DNA from: Galeopsis tetrahit
Taxonomy: Eukaryota; Streptophyta; Magnoliopsida; Lamiales; Lamiaceae
Assembly (NCBI GenBank): GCA_963675135.1
Contig: OY776126.1
Span: 26,911,195 to 26,975,194, forward strand
Length of the DNA stretch: 64,000 nt
Reading direction: 5' to 3'
Every line of letters starts with the position of its first letter. Positions within the stretch are counted from its first letter, which is position 1. Made by a program: the position numbers and the translations under genes. Below, piece by piece: positions 1-10,722 of this stretch. The notes beneath the pieces are model-generated. The model was not told the DNA's origin and searched no databases. It was given only the letters and a program-made list of their open reading frames with translations.

Positions 1-60
1 ATGGTGTTGTGAGAGTATTAATTTTGTGAGTTATTTTTATATTGGGAATGTGCAACTGTG

Positions 61-368
61 CAAGTAGTCAATGGACGGAGGGAGAATCCCGTCAATCACA
101 CAAAATGAGTATCGTAACTTTTTGGGTTGACAATTTAAAAATGGAATCTAAATGTCATGAATTGAAGCCAAATTAATTTATTACCCATGCAGAATCAACC
201 AAGATCTTTTAAAAGCCGTGAATTTTAGGTTGATTCGGGTCGTTTAGGCTTAATTCGCGACTATTAAAAGTTATTGTTTTTAAATTGTCAACCCAAAAAA
301 GTTATGGTCCTTAATAAACATTTTTCTACATATATTAATAAAACAAATTAGTACTATATGTGTATTTG
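61..368. repeat. Foldback (MITE-like) repeat, copy 1
   Basis: An arm at about 115-141 (AACTTTTTGGGTTGACAATT and on) has its inverted complement at about 277-304. A diverged copy of the whole ~300-bp unit lies at 61226-61508 in the same orientation, beside an O-methyltransferase fragment. No transposase is visible. The class is unknown; MITE-like is my inference. Confidence 0.55.
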
Positions 369-1199
369 AAAATATAATTCATGTATATTTCTTGTGTAAC
401 TAAAACAACTACTCTAACTAATCTAGTAATTGTAACTAAAACAACTACTCTAACTAATCTCATTTCCTATTATTCTTCACAACAACACTATAGGATCATG
501 ATCTTAATTTCCTTATTTGCAAAAATAAAATAAAAATTACTCTATCTAATCTCATTTTCTATTATTTTTCACGGTTGTTGTAATTCTATTGGTTGTAGCT
601 ACAAGACAATACAATAAGAAACTCAGCTGTACTATTTCTGATATTATCTAAAGAAAAATGTTCCTCTACTTCGTAGGCTCATGTTTCTTAGGCTGATCGA
701 GATGGTTTCATGTGCACATGTTTGCATGTTTTTTATTAGATATAGCTTTGTCAAGTGTTTTTTATTTTTTACTTTCAACGGGCTTATAAAATGCACGCCA
801 CATATATTTATAAAGAAACTGTTAAAGAGCTAGAGCAGCAAATAGGTATGTAGTAGTCGCTGGTCTACCATCTATCACCCGCCTAGTGATTTTTAACTAT
901 GCATTTTTTTTTGTACCTCAAATCGTCGAAGTCCGATTCGAGCAATCGAGCACACTTTTTTAAGTAGAATCGTCGCTTTGAGCAAAACATGCACATAGCT
1001 TTGTCATAATGTATAACTTTTTTTGGTAAAATTTATCATTTAAAGGGTGAAAAACGACATTTTTATATTTTTACAAGTTTTAATTTCTTTAGGAACCTTT
1101 TTGCAATTTTCAACTTTTTTTGAATTCGAATTTTATATTTATTACTTGAGAATTATATAGATAAAATATTAAAAAAATATTCTAGGTGGCCGACCTAGG
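369..1199. other. AT-rich intergenic sequence, no gene seen
   Basis: No coding signal on either strand. A ~37-bp unit (ACTAAAACAACTACTCTAAC core) occurs twice in tandem at about 395-462. Confidence 0.6.
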
Positions 1200-1339
1200 C
1201 CCCAACTTAGGGATGGCAATGGGCCGGGTCGGGTACCTAGATACCCGGACCCGACCCATTTCAATTCAGGTCCGGGTCGAGTCGACCCGTTCGGGGTCAC
1301 GGGGCGGGGCAGATCGGGGCGGCCCACACTACTACACAT

Positions 1340-1575
1340 TTGACTTTGGAGAGCTGCACTTGGAGAGCTCTTGTGTCGAAAAGCTATCCAAGATAGCACT
1401 TGGAGAGCTCTTTTTTCGAAAAGCTCTCCAATTTAGGACTTGGAGAGCGGTTTTAAAAAAAAAAAAAACACTTAGAGAGCGGTTGAGAACCGCATTACAA
1501 GCCCGAATTAGACAGCGGTTTTGAACCGCTCTCCAAGTGAACACTTGGAAAGCGGTTCTTAACCGCTCTGCAAGA
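1340..1575. repeat. CACTA 5' subterminal repeat block
   Basis: Repeated motifs CTTGGAGAGCTCT, CTTGGAGAGCGGTT and AACCGCTCTCCAAGTG in both orientations. Open frames across this block are repeat artefacts, not genes. Confidence 0.7.
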
Positions 1576-1808
1576 GAGTTTCTAAAATATAATATTAATT
1601 AATTCAATTAATCCCCCATTTAATATTAATTCACCACTACACGAATTGAAGTCTTGTCTTCTCCCCCAAATCCCACAAATGCGTTTAACCTAAAATTCAA
1701 AAAAAAAAAAACACAGAGTATTTGTGAAGCCAAATCCGCCCTCGCCGTCGCCTACCTCCCTCTCTCTCGTCGCGCCGTCGCTGGCCTCCCTCTCCCGCAC
1801 TCGCGCCG

Positions 1809-2055
1809 TTGCCGGAGAGGACTCATCGTTTAGTCGACCAGACCAGTACACAACTCACCACACTTGAAGAATTCTCAACAACGATTTTTGTTGATTGCTG
1901 CGCTTGTAACGTTTCACTGGCTTCGTCTTCGACGCCGTCGATTGACCCTACTCCGTCGAGTTTCTCCGAACTCCCGGTGGTTGCCATGAGAAATAAAATT
2001 GTTGACAAGATTTTGCAGAACCGCGTCACTCTAATCGTCGGCGAAACTGGCTGCG
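1809..2055 (+). pseudogene. Captured first exon of a DExH-box RNA helicase
   Basis: The reading frame ends in LPVVAMRNKIVDKILQNR followed by VTLIVGETGCG. This is the start of the helicase core of plant DExH-box RNA helicases (DExH8-like), including most of the Walker A/motif I loop (GETGCGKS in intact enzymes). A GT splice donor follows at 2056, exactly where the loop is cut. The Lys-Ser of the P-loop and all later helicase motifs are absent. A GC-rich, CT-rich leader of 5'-UTR type (1735-1808) precedes it. The family resemblance is from memory. Being inside the CACTA termini implies transduplication of a host gene. The start codon is unclear: no ATG opens the longer frame, and an internal ATG lies at 1987. 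It cannot make a working helicase. Confidence 0.7.
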
Positions 2056-4607
2056 GTAACTATTTTATCTCACTTATTTGTAACTCAAATTTCTTATGCT
2101 GTTTATTTTATTGATCAGTGTTTTTATATTAAACCGGTCGATGATCAATTTTTATTTTTTTTAATCTTCAGGAATACTCGTTCTGTATTTGTTCTGGAAT
2201 GCAGTTTGTTTAAATTTGTAAATCTTCAATGGACTTCTAATTAATAAAAAACTGTGAAAATTTGTATTCAAGTGAATTTTCTTATAAAAAACTGTGATTG
2301 AATTACGTGTCTCTTTTATCAATTTAGTTTGAGGTACACTCCTTTGTTCTTATATGTGATTTGCTTCTTATGAATACTTCTCTGAGGATGTCAAGCTATT
2401 TTGGTAATTTGTTAAATATTTTTGTGATTTTACGAGTGCCTATCATTCTAATTTTTTGCATATTTTGCATAGGGAATCAGGGGAAACTAGCTTGCTCTAA
2501 TTTAGTTGCATTAGCTAAATCCTGATTAGTGATTGAATGAGCAAAAGAATAGAGTATTTGAATTTATGCATCTTTAAATTTTACAGCAAAAGAGTATTTG
2601 AATTTATGCATCTTTAAATTTTACAGCAAAGTCATTGAATTAGAATTAGGTGACTGGTGATGAATTTGGTGAACTTTATCATTGTCTAAATTTCACAGGA
2701 AGACGCTGCTTAGGTTTCTCACACCTATCTAGATTTCTCTTTACTACTTGTCTCTCTCTTAATTTTTTAAATTTCATTAAAATATAAGTACACTATAAAC
2801 TAATTAAGATGCCATAACTCAAGAATATTATCAAATTTACCAATCCTTATGTTATTTATTCTCAAGTCACAGACCATGCTGCTTTCTACTAATTATTGTT
2901 GTTAATGTTGTCTTAGGGAAAACTATGGTCCTCATGTAGTACAAACAGATAGGCTTCCAGTGCCTCAGACTAATTTGGGTGTTGGCCTCAGTCCTGTTGG
3001 CATTACGGACTGGAATGATGCTTTGGACATCATATCATATGGTTCTCCTGAGCAGGTTTGTCTTAGTTCCTATGCAGGAAAAGGTTGTAGGTTTATGGGT
3101 CTGAAGCAATTATGACTTGTCTAGGATGCTTGTTTTATATAGCATGGAGATCAAATTGATTATATAATTATTGAATTTTTTGATCTTATAAAAGCATGGT
3201 TTAGTATGAGCTAGACGAAGAGGTCTTTTTCTCATTCTGTGCTGTCCTTTTCATTTTCCATCCTATTTTTTTTTTCTTTTTCTTGTAATAATAATAATAA
3301 TTATGGAGTAACAAAATTTTCTCCTTAATTGCCACTCATCATCATTCAATCACTCCTCCTCTTTCTCTCTCTCCTCTTTCTCTTCTTAGTTTGTTGTGAA
3401 GTCAAAAGAATTTCAGAAGGGGGGGCTTTTAATGAGGGATTGAACAAGAGAAGATATGAAGGGGCTAGTAAGTACGTTAATTTCTTTTTGTTATTCGTGC
3501 AAGTTAAGGTCTTTTCTTGATTAACATTGTTTTTGGGATCAATCTCTAGTGTTTTTCCATTCTGGGCTTCTCTGATTGTCATTCAACTGTGTTGTTTGAG
3601 CTTCAATTCTTTCTGAATTATGATGTTTTGTCACCCGTTTGACTGATTTTCAACTTAAAATGCCATTTAAGTTAGCAGGATTTTGTGGGACTCTGTTAAT
3701 TTAGCTACTACATTGAGATTTGTATTTTGCTGAGGCTAAATTTGACTTGATCTTTCAGTTTGAGTTGCTTCAAAGTGTTTGAAATGTCTTTTGGATACAT
3801 TGTTCGTATATTTTACTATTGATTCTTGGTTTCTAGATCTGAAATTGTGTTCTTGTTCAGTTTCTGCTTTTAGAGTACTAATGTTGGAGTGTACTAGTGT
3901 CATAAGTTTGTCCTCTTATTCACAAAACAGTCAATAATTGAGATCTATTTGCACCCTATTTTGTAGCTATATGTTTTTCATGCCCTGTGTTATTAGGCCT
4001 TGTGTTGATGAAAATTATAACAATTGGAGTTATGGTGATAACACTGATTCAATCTTTGGTGCATTGATGTTACAATGTGAAATTAGAATCGAAGACATGG
4101 TAGATTTTAAGTATCTGTCTTTTTGGGTTCAGAATGAAGTATTTTTTTGATTCTGTCTTCTGATCAATGGTTCGACTGTTTGTATAATGTGCTTTACTGG
4201 TTTTGTTTTGTGCATCTGCAACTCAGGTAGTTATTCTTTTGCTCGTGGTGTTGAGCAATGCTGCTGAGTATAATGGCGTATGCAAGTCTAATTGATGTAA
4301 CCATAACCATGTAAAAGCCTGAGAAATTCCTTTTTTTTTTGCTCCAATGTACAGAAGTTTCCAAACTAATAACCTGTGCATAAATTTGGTTTTAGTTCAG
4401 ATCCTTAACTGTCAAGCCCCTTGAGACATTGGCCAGTCATGCATATTTCTTTCTTCCTCTACTACATTTATTTATAGTTTATCCGTTTAAACTATTATCG
4501 ACCAAATAAATGAATGAGTTGAGGTCTCCTTTTCATACACCTTACCAAATTGAAGAGGTGTCCTTTGCACATTTGCAGTCAATTTTAATATTCTTAATAT
4601 AATATAG
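2056..4607. other. CACTA interior with possible exon-like patches
   Basis: Mostly AT-rich, intron-like DNA. One patch at 2917-3055 is bounded by TTAG and a GT donor and is open in one frame (contains TDRLPVPQTNLGVGLSP). I do not recognise it, and its splice phase does not fit the helicase exon upstream. A 45-bp tandem duplication lies at about 2545-2630. ORFs at 3329-3520 and 3938-4150 show no recognisable domain. Confidence 0.4.
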
Positions 4608-5290
4608 GAACCATTGGGTGTTGGTCGTCATTAATATGAAGACATTAAGTGTCTTTTTTATGGACCCAGCTGTTGATGGGGTGATTGCAAATCGTCGTGA
4701 TCTCATGTCATACATGGAAGCGTAAGTTCATTTTTAATATTCTAATATAATGATTTGTTTTACTTTTAAAATTATGCATATTTAATCTTTTTTTTTAATT
4801 ATAATAATAACAGTGTGATGACGATGTATCGGAGTCGCCTTCACAATCAAACCTCAAGATCTAGTTTCAATAAAGTGAGCTGGATAGATGTTAAGGTAAT
4901 TTAATTTAGTACGTTATCAAATTAATAGAAAATAATCATAATTGTAATGCACGCATGCTTATAATTGCTAATCATAACAGGTTCCGAGGCAACATGATGG
5001 AGACCATTGTGGACATTTTGTATGTTGTTATATTGAGGATATAATCAATTTTTCTGGATTGGAGATTAATCCTAACACTGTAAGTCAATTTATTGATTTA
5101 TTTAAATTATTATTGATTGAATAAAAATTCATATACTATATATCTAACTATATTGATTGATCGTTGTTTGCAGTTTGTCTATCCCCGTCCGCTCAACTCT
5201 TACAAAGACAAAAGAATGGACAAATGGAAAAAAGATTGGATCGGGTATCTGTACAATCGATTTTTGTATAGGTTTAATTTAAGTAGCTAG
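4608..5290 (+). pseudogene. Ulp1/C48-type cysteine protease relic in the CACTA element
   Basis: Four exons with good splice borders can be read: 4608-4721, 4814-4895, 4981-5079 and 5174-5290 (stop TAG). The first contains the catalytic-His block HWVLVVINMK followed by FFMDP (the catalytic Asp region). The third contains GDHCGHFVCCYI with the presumed nucleophile Cys, and the last ends WIGYLYNRFLYRFNLSS. This order (H-W, D, Q/C) is that of Ulp1/SENP C48 peptidases, which remove SUMO-like modifiers and recur in plant CACTA and Mutator-like elements. The N-terminal part of a normal transposon Ulp1 protein is not recognisable upstream, so it is probably truncated. It is not a host deSUMOylase: it lies inside the transposon and is a short C-terminal piece. 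Confidence 0.65.
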
Positions 5291-5528
5291 TATAACTTTT
5301 GTTGCATTTAATATATTAACTTATACATTTGTGATGATATTTAATGTTTTTTGGTGTTTATATTAATTGAACGTACGTTAGTGTACGTTTATTTATTTAA
5401 TTTTTTGGTATTTGGCGTGTATAAAATGGATTTTTAAAATATAAAATTTATTTATTGGTATATAAATAAATTTGGTTTTGTATAAAATTGATTTTTAAAA
5501 TATAAAATAATTATTTAAAAAAAAAATT

Positions 5529-5760
5529 GACTTAGACAGCGGTTCATAACCGCTGTCCAAGCCCATGCGTTTTTAAAAAAAATTCACTTAGACAGCGGTT
5601 ATGAACCGCTGTCCAAGTCAAAAAAAAATACCCATAGACAGCGGTTATGAACCGCTGTTCAAAAAAAAAAAAAATACACATAGACAGCGGTTATGAACCG
5701 CTGTCTAAGTGACTTTACTTGGACAGCGGTTCGAAACCGCTGTCTATGACCTCTCTTGCA
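5529..5760. repeat. CACTA 3' subterminal inverted repeats
   Basis: At least five copies of GACAGCGGTT...AACCGCTGTC hairpin units about 45-60 bp apart, separated by poly-A tracts. Typical CACTA subterminal repeats. Confidence 0.75.
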
Positions 5761-6049
5761 CAGCCCTTAAAAAGAGCTCTCCAAGTGCAATTTCACTTGC
5801 ATAGCTCCCACTTGGAGAGCTCGTTTAAGAGCTCTACAAGACCATTTTTTAAAGCTCTACAAAGCCAAATGTGTAGTAGTGCCATTATAAATTTTTTTTT
5901 AAAAAAAAATGAAAAATAATACTCCATTTTTAAAAAAAAAAATATTACATAAAATTTGGATTTGTATTGAAAAATAAATAAAATAGTCTTAGAAGCATGT
6001 TTATAAATTTATTTTCACATTTATGAAGGTGAATTATTGTTATATACAT

Positions 6050-6772
6050 TGATGCGGCCTAAAAATGTCACTTAATAAGGAGTCGACACGTGTATAAGGG
6101 ATAGGATAAAAATGAAAGGATCAGATTACGAAATATGCTCTGAGGAGAAATTCTCTCGGGAGATCCCTTTGGAGGGAGCTACCGCCAAAGAGAAGCTTCC
6201 AGAAGAATTACTTTGGAGGAAGTTCGTGAGCCTTGAACGTAGGGAGGTTCCGCTATTTTCGGCTTGGACTCATAGAAGATGGACCTTATCCCCTATTATC
6301 CGGGGGAACCGAGTCAAATAAAGAGGAGATATGGCCGAGTCTTCGGGAAGTGGAGGAAAGAAGGCTTCGTCCACTTCGCAGGACCGAGTCTGGCGGGTAG
6401 TTCCGGAAAGGAAGGAAGGCTTGACTTCCTCTCCAACTAATATCTCTATAAATAGGTAAAATCGAGGAGATTTCCAGGTTAGACTCTCGTACATTACGCA
6501 TTTACTAAATTGAATACAATCTACCTTTGGGAGATTTTTCAAGAACTGTTTTTTATATATCAAGGATCCCGAGATCCTTGGGAGAGATTAATAAGCCCTA
6601 TACTGACTTAGGCATCGGAGTGTCCGCGCCGGACTCCCCTCCGGCGTGTTCTTTGCAGGTTCTTGAAGGTTTTGAACGAAGGCAACACACTTGGAGTGAT
6701 TGTGCGTGTTCGAGGAGTGGGACATCCAATCCAGAGGACACGCAATCCTCTCGTGCAAATTTTAGCACATCA
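6050..6772 (+). mobile_element. Solo LTR of an LTR retrotransposon (723 bp)
   Basis: It begins TGATGCGGCC and ends AGCACATCA, with the 5-bp target duplication TACAT at 6045-6049 and 6773-6777. A TATA-like CTATAAATAG lies near 6446, fitting a U3/R promoter. No internal domain or second LTR is present, so recombination between LTRs has probably removed the body. It sits inside the hAT element at 1208-6961. Superfamily cannot be told from the LTR alone. Confidence 0.8.
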
Positions 6773-6805
6773 TACATCAATATTGAAAATATATTATATT
6801 TATGT

Positions 6806-6830
6806 GTATAATATATATATATATATATAA
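6806..6830. repeat. (TA)n microsatellite
   Basis: Run of alternating T/A inside the right arm of the hAT element. Confidence 0.7.
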
Positions 6831-6969
6831 ACGGGTCACGGGTCACGGGTCAAGGGTGATACCCGGACCCGCCCCATTTCAATACGGGACCGGGGCGGGG
6901 CGACCTAAATAGCACTGATCGGGCCAGGTCGGGGCGGGCCGGATTGAAATTGCCATCCCTACCCCAACT

Positions 6970-8506
6970 AGACTGTGTCAATCTGCCCGACTACAGATTT
7001 TCGGTTTTTGCAACCTTGGTCAAAACTATATATATACCGCCCTTCATTTCACAAAGCATGTGAAGAGATCAAAAAATTTAGTTGATGTTTTTTATTATCA
7101 AATCTGTCTCTTTATTTTTTTTTTTCAAATAATTAAAGTTTTTGTGAGAAATAAAATATTGTATTTTTATTTTATACAAAAATCTCTAATGATGTCAGGA
7201 GTATTGTTATCTTTCAATACAAATGACCTTTCAATGTAGTTGGTACGTCAAGCTAGTTGTATCAGCTTGTTAGTTTAAATTAGAAGTATTCAGTTGAAGC
7301 AATATTCAAAGTATACAAGAAAAACGTGCACCATGCACAATTTTTCCTTGTGTGTTTCATAGAATTTGTAGAGTTCAATTTTTGTATTTCCATTGAGATA
7401 TATCATACACATCTTAATATTATAGATGTTGTATATTAATATATTTATATAATAATATATAGAGAGCGCTTTGTGAAATGACACAATCTTTCGGTAAAGT
7501 TGCAACTTTTCAGTGATGAAAGATGCAACCCTTTGATAATGTGACTCTTCGGTGAAGTTGCAACCATTCGGTGCAACTCTTGAGTATCTATAAGAAGTGA
7601 GTAGTAAGAGTCTCTCTATATGTTAGGATTTGAGTCTTATATTATTTTAAATTAGTTTATTCATACACTTGCGACTTCTGCTTCTGAAATTCGATAGAGT
7701 GTAACTATCGAGTTTTCGTGGAATAGATTTTGTATCCTGGAAGGTTAATTTCTTGTGAGAACCATTTACACCCGTGTGGGAGGAATTAATACCTTTAAAA
7801 ATAGCATCATTTTTCGGTGTGCCTAACATATCATTAACTCCATTACCACAATATACAACAATAGAGAGATCATATCATTTGCATTATATATTCTTCATTG
7901 TAAAGGATATATCAAATAGTTGGAAGCAACCTCCCAACCTTAATCCTTACTTGAGAGTTATTAGTTAAAGTTAGGAGTTGAGAAGAAGAGCAAGTAAGTT
8001 GATTTGTTAATATCAGTCTAAAAGCTTGAGTTGTTGAGTACTATTAACTCAGTCTTTATATGTATCAAAATGTCTAAGAAAAGTTACTTTTGTCCAATGC
8101 ATCTTGACACAAAAAACCAAGTAATTTCATTGACTAAATAAGTACCATGTTAAATTTGAGAAAGTGGGTGTAGAATCTTGAGACTCCGAATAAGTGTCTA
8201 GTTCTTTATTACTTATCATCGTTTTTTGTGCTATTTGCACCTTTTAATTTCGAGGTGTTAATGACGTATGATGGTGATGATTGTGTCAAGCGCATGAGGT
8301 GCTTAAGGATTTTGAATTAGCAAGGTGAGATTGCTCAATATGTTAGGAGCATTCTCAATTTCATCCACAATCGCGAGGATCGTGGACAAGGGACTTGATC
8401 GGGTCCTTCATATTTTTAGTATGTGGTCAATATTTTTAGTACAGTGGCTGAGATCCACTTACAAAGGTACATGAAGTAATTCTGAGTACGTCAGGATGTT
8501 TTCTTC
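6970..8506. other. Intergenic, no gene seen
   Basis: AT-rich with no convincing exon. At 7480-7800 repeated TTCGGTGAAGTTGCAAC-type phrases and a GTGTGGGAGGAATTAATACC segment suggest an old LTR fragment. I cannot define its ends. Confidence 0.4.
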
Positions 8507-8733
8507 TAGCCCGAGCTCGTTAAATACTCGATTTACTAACGAACCGGCTCGAACTCGACTTGTTAGGCTCGATAACTAAATTTTTGTAAAAAATTCCATT
8601 AGGCTCGTTAGGCTCGGCTCGACTCGATAGACTCGTTAAGCTCGTTAGACTCGTTAACGAGTCGAGTCAAGCTCAATTTTTAACTCGGTAATGTTATCGA
8701 GCCGAGCTCGACTCGGCTCGAATAACGGCCCTA
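8507..8733. repeat. GAGCTCG/CGAGTC-rich MITE-like element
   Basis: Ends TAGCCCGAGCTCG (8507) and CGAATAACGGCCCTA (to 8733) are roughly inverted. The interior is dominated by alternating ACTCG, GGCTCG and CTCGTTAG repeats. Probably a degenerate hAT-like MITE; the target duplication is not clear. Confidence 0.5.
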
Positions 8734-9220
8734 ATCCCAATCCATCAAATAATTATCCTTACATTTCATTTATTTACATGATCAATTGTCACTCATTTTA
8801 CTCTTCATCATCCCTACACTTCAAAAAAAAAAAATTTCTACCGTTACACCACTGTATCACAATTTATATTAACTAGTTTTTTGCCGTGCGATGCACAGGT
8901 CTGTTTTAATATTTTTGTTCTGTATATAGTTTGTTTAAATATTGTCAATTTTTTTTTTTTGAAAATAATATTTTTTGTTGCTTTATATAGTTTGAATGTT
9001 AGATTTATAATTATTTTGATTAAACTAAAAAAATTCTTTAAAAGGGAAAGAAAAATTACCAAAAACATTAATCTTGAAATAATTAAACATCCAAAGTGAA
9101 ATATGTAATGTATAAATATTGAATTGCATACATTTGGATCGAATTCAACAATAATTTTACTTTCCTTGCCAAAATTCTTTGTTTTCATTTATACACTAAT
9201 ACATATTTGGCCTGGAGAGC
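8734..9220. other. Intergenic, no gene seen
   Basis: Very AT-rich. Open frames here consist of Phe/Ile/Asn/Lys and have no domain. Confidence 0.5.
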
Positions 9221-9373
9221 TACTACTACACATTTAAGCTTGGAGAGCTTTTAGAAGAGCTCTCCAAGTGGGAGCTCTTCAAGCTAAATTGCACTTAGAG
9301 AGCCCTTAAGCTTGGACAACTCCCACTTGGAGAGCTTTTAAAAGAGCTCTCCAAGCTTAAATGTGTAGTAGTA
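9221..9373. mobile_element. CACTA-derived MITE (153 bp)
   Basis: Long inverted repeats TACTACTACACATTTAAGCT and its complement ending AAATGTGTAGTAGTA, with internal GGAGAGCT/AGCTCTCC hairpins. Same family as the CACTA element at 1327-5881, the first base of the CACTA end having changed to T. A further truncated piece of the same family follows to about 9435. Confidence 0.7.
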
Positions 9374-9435
9374 GCTTTTAAAAGAGTTCTCCAAGTGGGA
9401 GTTGTACAAGCTAAATTGCACTTGGACATCCCTTA

Positions 9436-9732
9436 AATATAGTACATCCCAAATATAGGTACACATAACTTAATGCAAAAGACAATAGAAAGAAAATATA
9501 GGTAAGAAGACAAACCTTTTCCACGTTTTCACATTTTTACGACATTTTCAAACTCATTTCTTTTAATTGAAGTGAATTGGCTAATTTTTTAATCTAACGT
9601 CTTTAGTGCTAGTTCAGTTGCTTCCTTAGAGAGATAGAAAATCGTAATTTCCATCTGAATTGTGCATATAGAACTCAATTGGTAGAATACTAAAATTTGT
9701 ATCCAATTAAATCTACATAAAAAAAAAAAATA
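9436..9732. other. Intergenic, no gene seen
   Basis: AT-rich, ending in a poly-A tract that abuts the Stowaway element. Confidence 0.5.
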
Positions 9733-10028
9733 CTCCCTCTGTCCCGGAATTACTTGCATAGTTTGATCGGCACATTGTTTAAGAAAAGTGGATTTAGTGG
9801 TTGATGATGTAAGATAAATGAGGGGTATTTTAGGTGATTTGATGATGTGTAAAGTGGATTTGATGATGTGTAAAGTGAAATGTATGGAAAAAAGGAGTGT
9901 CAAATTTGAAAATAAAATGATGTTGTGGGGTTATTAGTTTTGTGGGGTATTTTCATATTAAGAGTGTGCAAGTAATTTTGGGACGTCCCAATAAGGAAAG
10001 TGTGCAAGTAATCACGGGACAGAAGGAG
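9733..10028. mobile_element. Stowaway-type MITE (296 bp)
   Basis: Inverted ends CTCCCTCTGTCCCGG and GGGACAGAAGGAG with TA on both sides (9731-9732 and 10029-10030), as for Tc1/mariner-type MITEs. Contains a short internal tandem repeat of GATGATGTGTAAAGTG. Confidence 0.85.
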
Positions 10029-10030
10029 TA

Positions 10031-10438
10031 TATATATAAAGCAAGAAGCATGAATACCTTGATATACTGTGTGGTAACAACCTTTGGGCGCCGGACAAAT
10101 GAAAACATAAGATGAAATGTCCAAGAAACAAAAATAGTGCAACTACATTGAGGAAGATTAAATAAGTTTGGTTGGACCATTCCATTATAACATGCTGTTA
10201 ATTCTTAAAATCAAAACCTAGAAAATTGGTAAACACCATTGAAACTGAAGTCCAAATTGCTTATGATCTTTGACCCTAAAGACAACAACACATATCTTTA
10301 TACATCTTGATTCTCCAAAAGAAATTCTATCTCATATAGAAACTTGAAATCGCTCAAACTACTCCAAAAGATCATTCCTCATATTTACAACACCACAAAT
10401 ACATGTTGCATACCTTCAAGTGTTTCAAACCTCTTCAT
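10031..10438. other. 3' flank of the small gene, no gene seen
   Basis: Non-coding sequence downstream of the minus-strand gene that ends at 10439. It would include its 3' UTR. Confidence 0.5.
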
Positions 10439-10722
10439 TTAGGAGTAGAAACCCCGTACTTCCGGCTTGCTCCAAACATTGTTAAAAAAACCGGAAGCTT
10501 TATCAGAACCTTTCTGCTTCACCATCTTCATTCTAGCTTGTGCCTGCAATAAATTAAAATTGTTTTCGGGCACTCTGTTTTTGTAAGATTTATCAATTCA
10601 AAACCCAAATTTAGAGATTGTCTCTTTTCCCATCGAATGCTTACCTGCCTCCCAGTCATGTAAAAATCAATCACAAATGCAATTGAATGGGTGTTTGCTT
10701 TGTGGAGGCCGATTGCTGCCAT
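10439..10722 (-). CDS. Small two-exon gene, 60-residue protein of unknown function
   Basis: Exon 1 (10722-10645) starts at ATG and codes for MAAIGLHKANTHSIAFVIDF followed by YMTGRQ. The donor is CAG|GTAAGC. A ~100-bp intron ends TTGCAG, and exon 2 (10543-10439) codes for AQARMKMVKQKGSDKASGFF then NNVWSKPEVRGFYS and TAA. Both junctions are phase 0 and canonical, and the joined frame is open throughout. The product is basic in its middle (RMKMVKQKG). It has no signal peptide, and the only hydrophobic patch (SIAFVI) is too short for a clear membrane segment. I do not recognise the family. Clean splice sites and the absence of stops, in a region otherwise made of MITEs, argue for a real host gene. 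Function is not inferred. Confidence 0.6.

Larger units (their letters stand above)
1327..5881. mobile_element. CACTA (En/Spm) transposon carrying gene fragments
   Basis: Terminal inverted repeats are CACTACTACACATTTG (1327) and CAAATGTGTAGTAGTG (ending 5881), with a 3-bp target duplication CCA at 1324-1326 and 5882-5884. Subterminal repeats of the type CTTGGAGAGCTC and GACAGCGGTT/AACCGCTGTC crowd both ends (about 1340-1575 and 5529-5870), the usual transposase-binding architecture. I see no TNPD/Tnp2 transposase, so the element looks non-autonomous. The interior holds a host helicase fragment and a Ulp1-like protease relic. It interrupts the hAT element at 1208-6961. Confidence 0.9.
1208..6961. 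mobile_element. hAT-type non-autonomous element hosting two later insertions
   Basis: Ends are TAGGGATGGCAAT (1208-1220) and its inverse ATTGCCATCCCTA (6949-6961). Both are flanked by the 8-bp direct repeat CCCCAACT (1200-1207 and 6962-6969), as expected of hAT transposition. The subterminal DNA is rich in GGGTCGGGTACCCGG-like repeats on both sides. Removing the CACTA element and the solo LTR leaves about 0.47 kb, so the original element was a short MITE-like hAT with no transposase. Confidence 0.85.
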
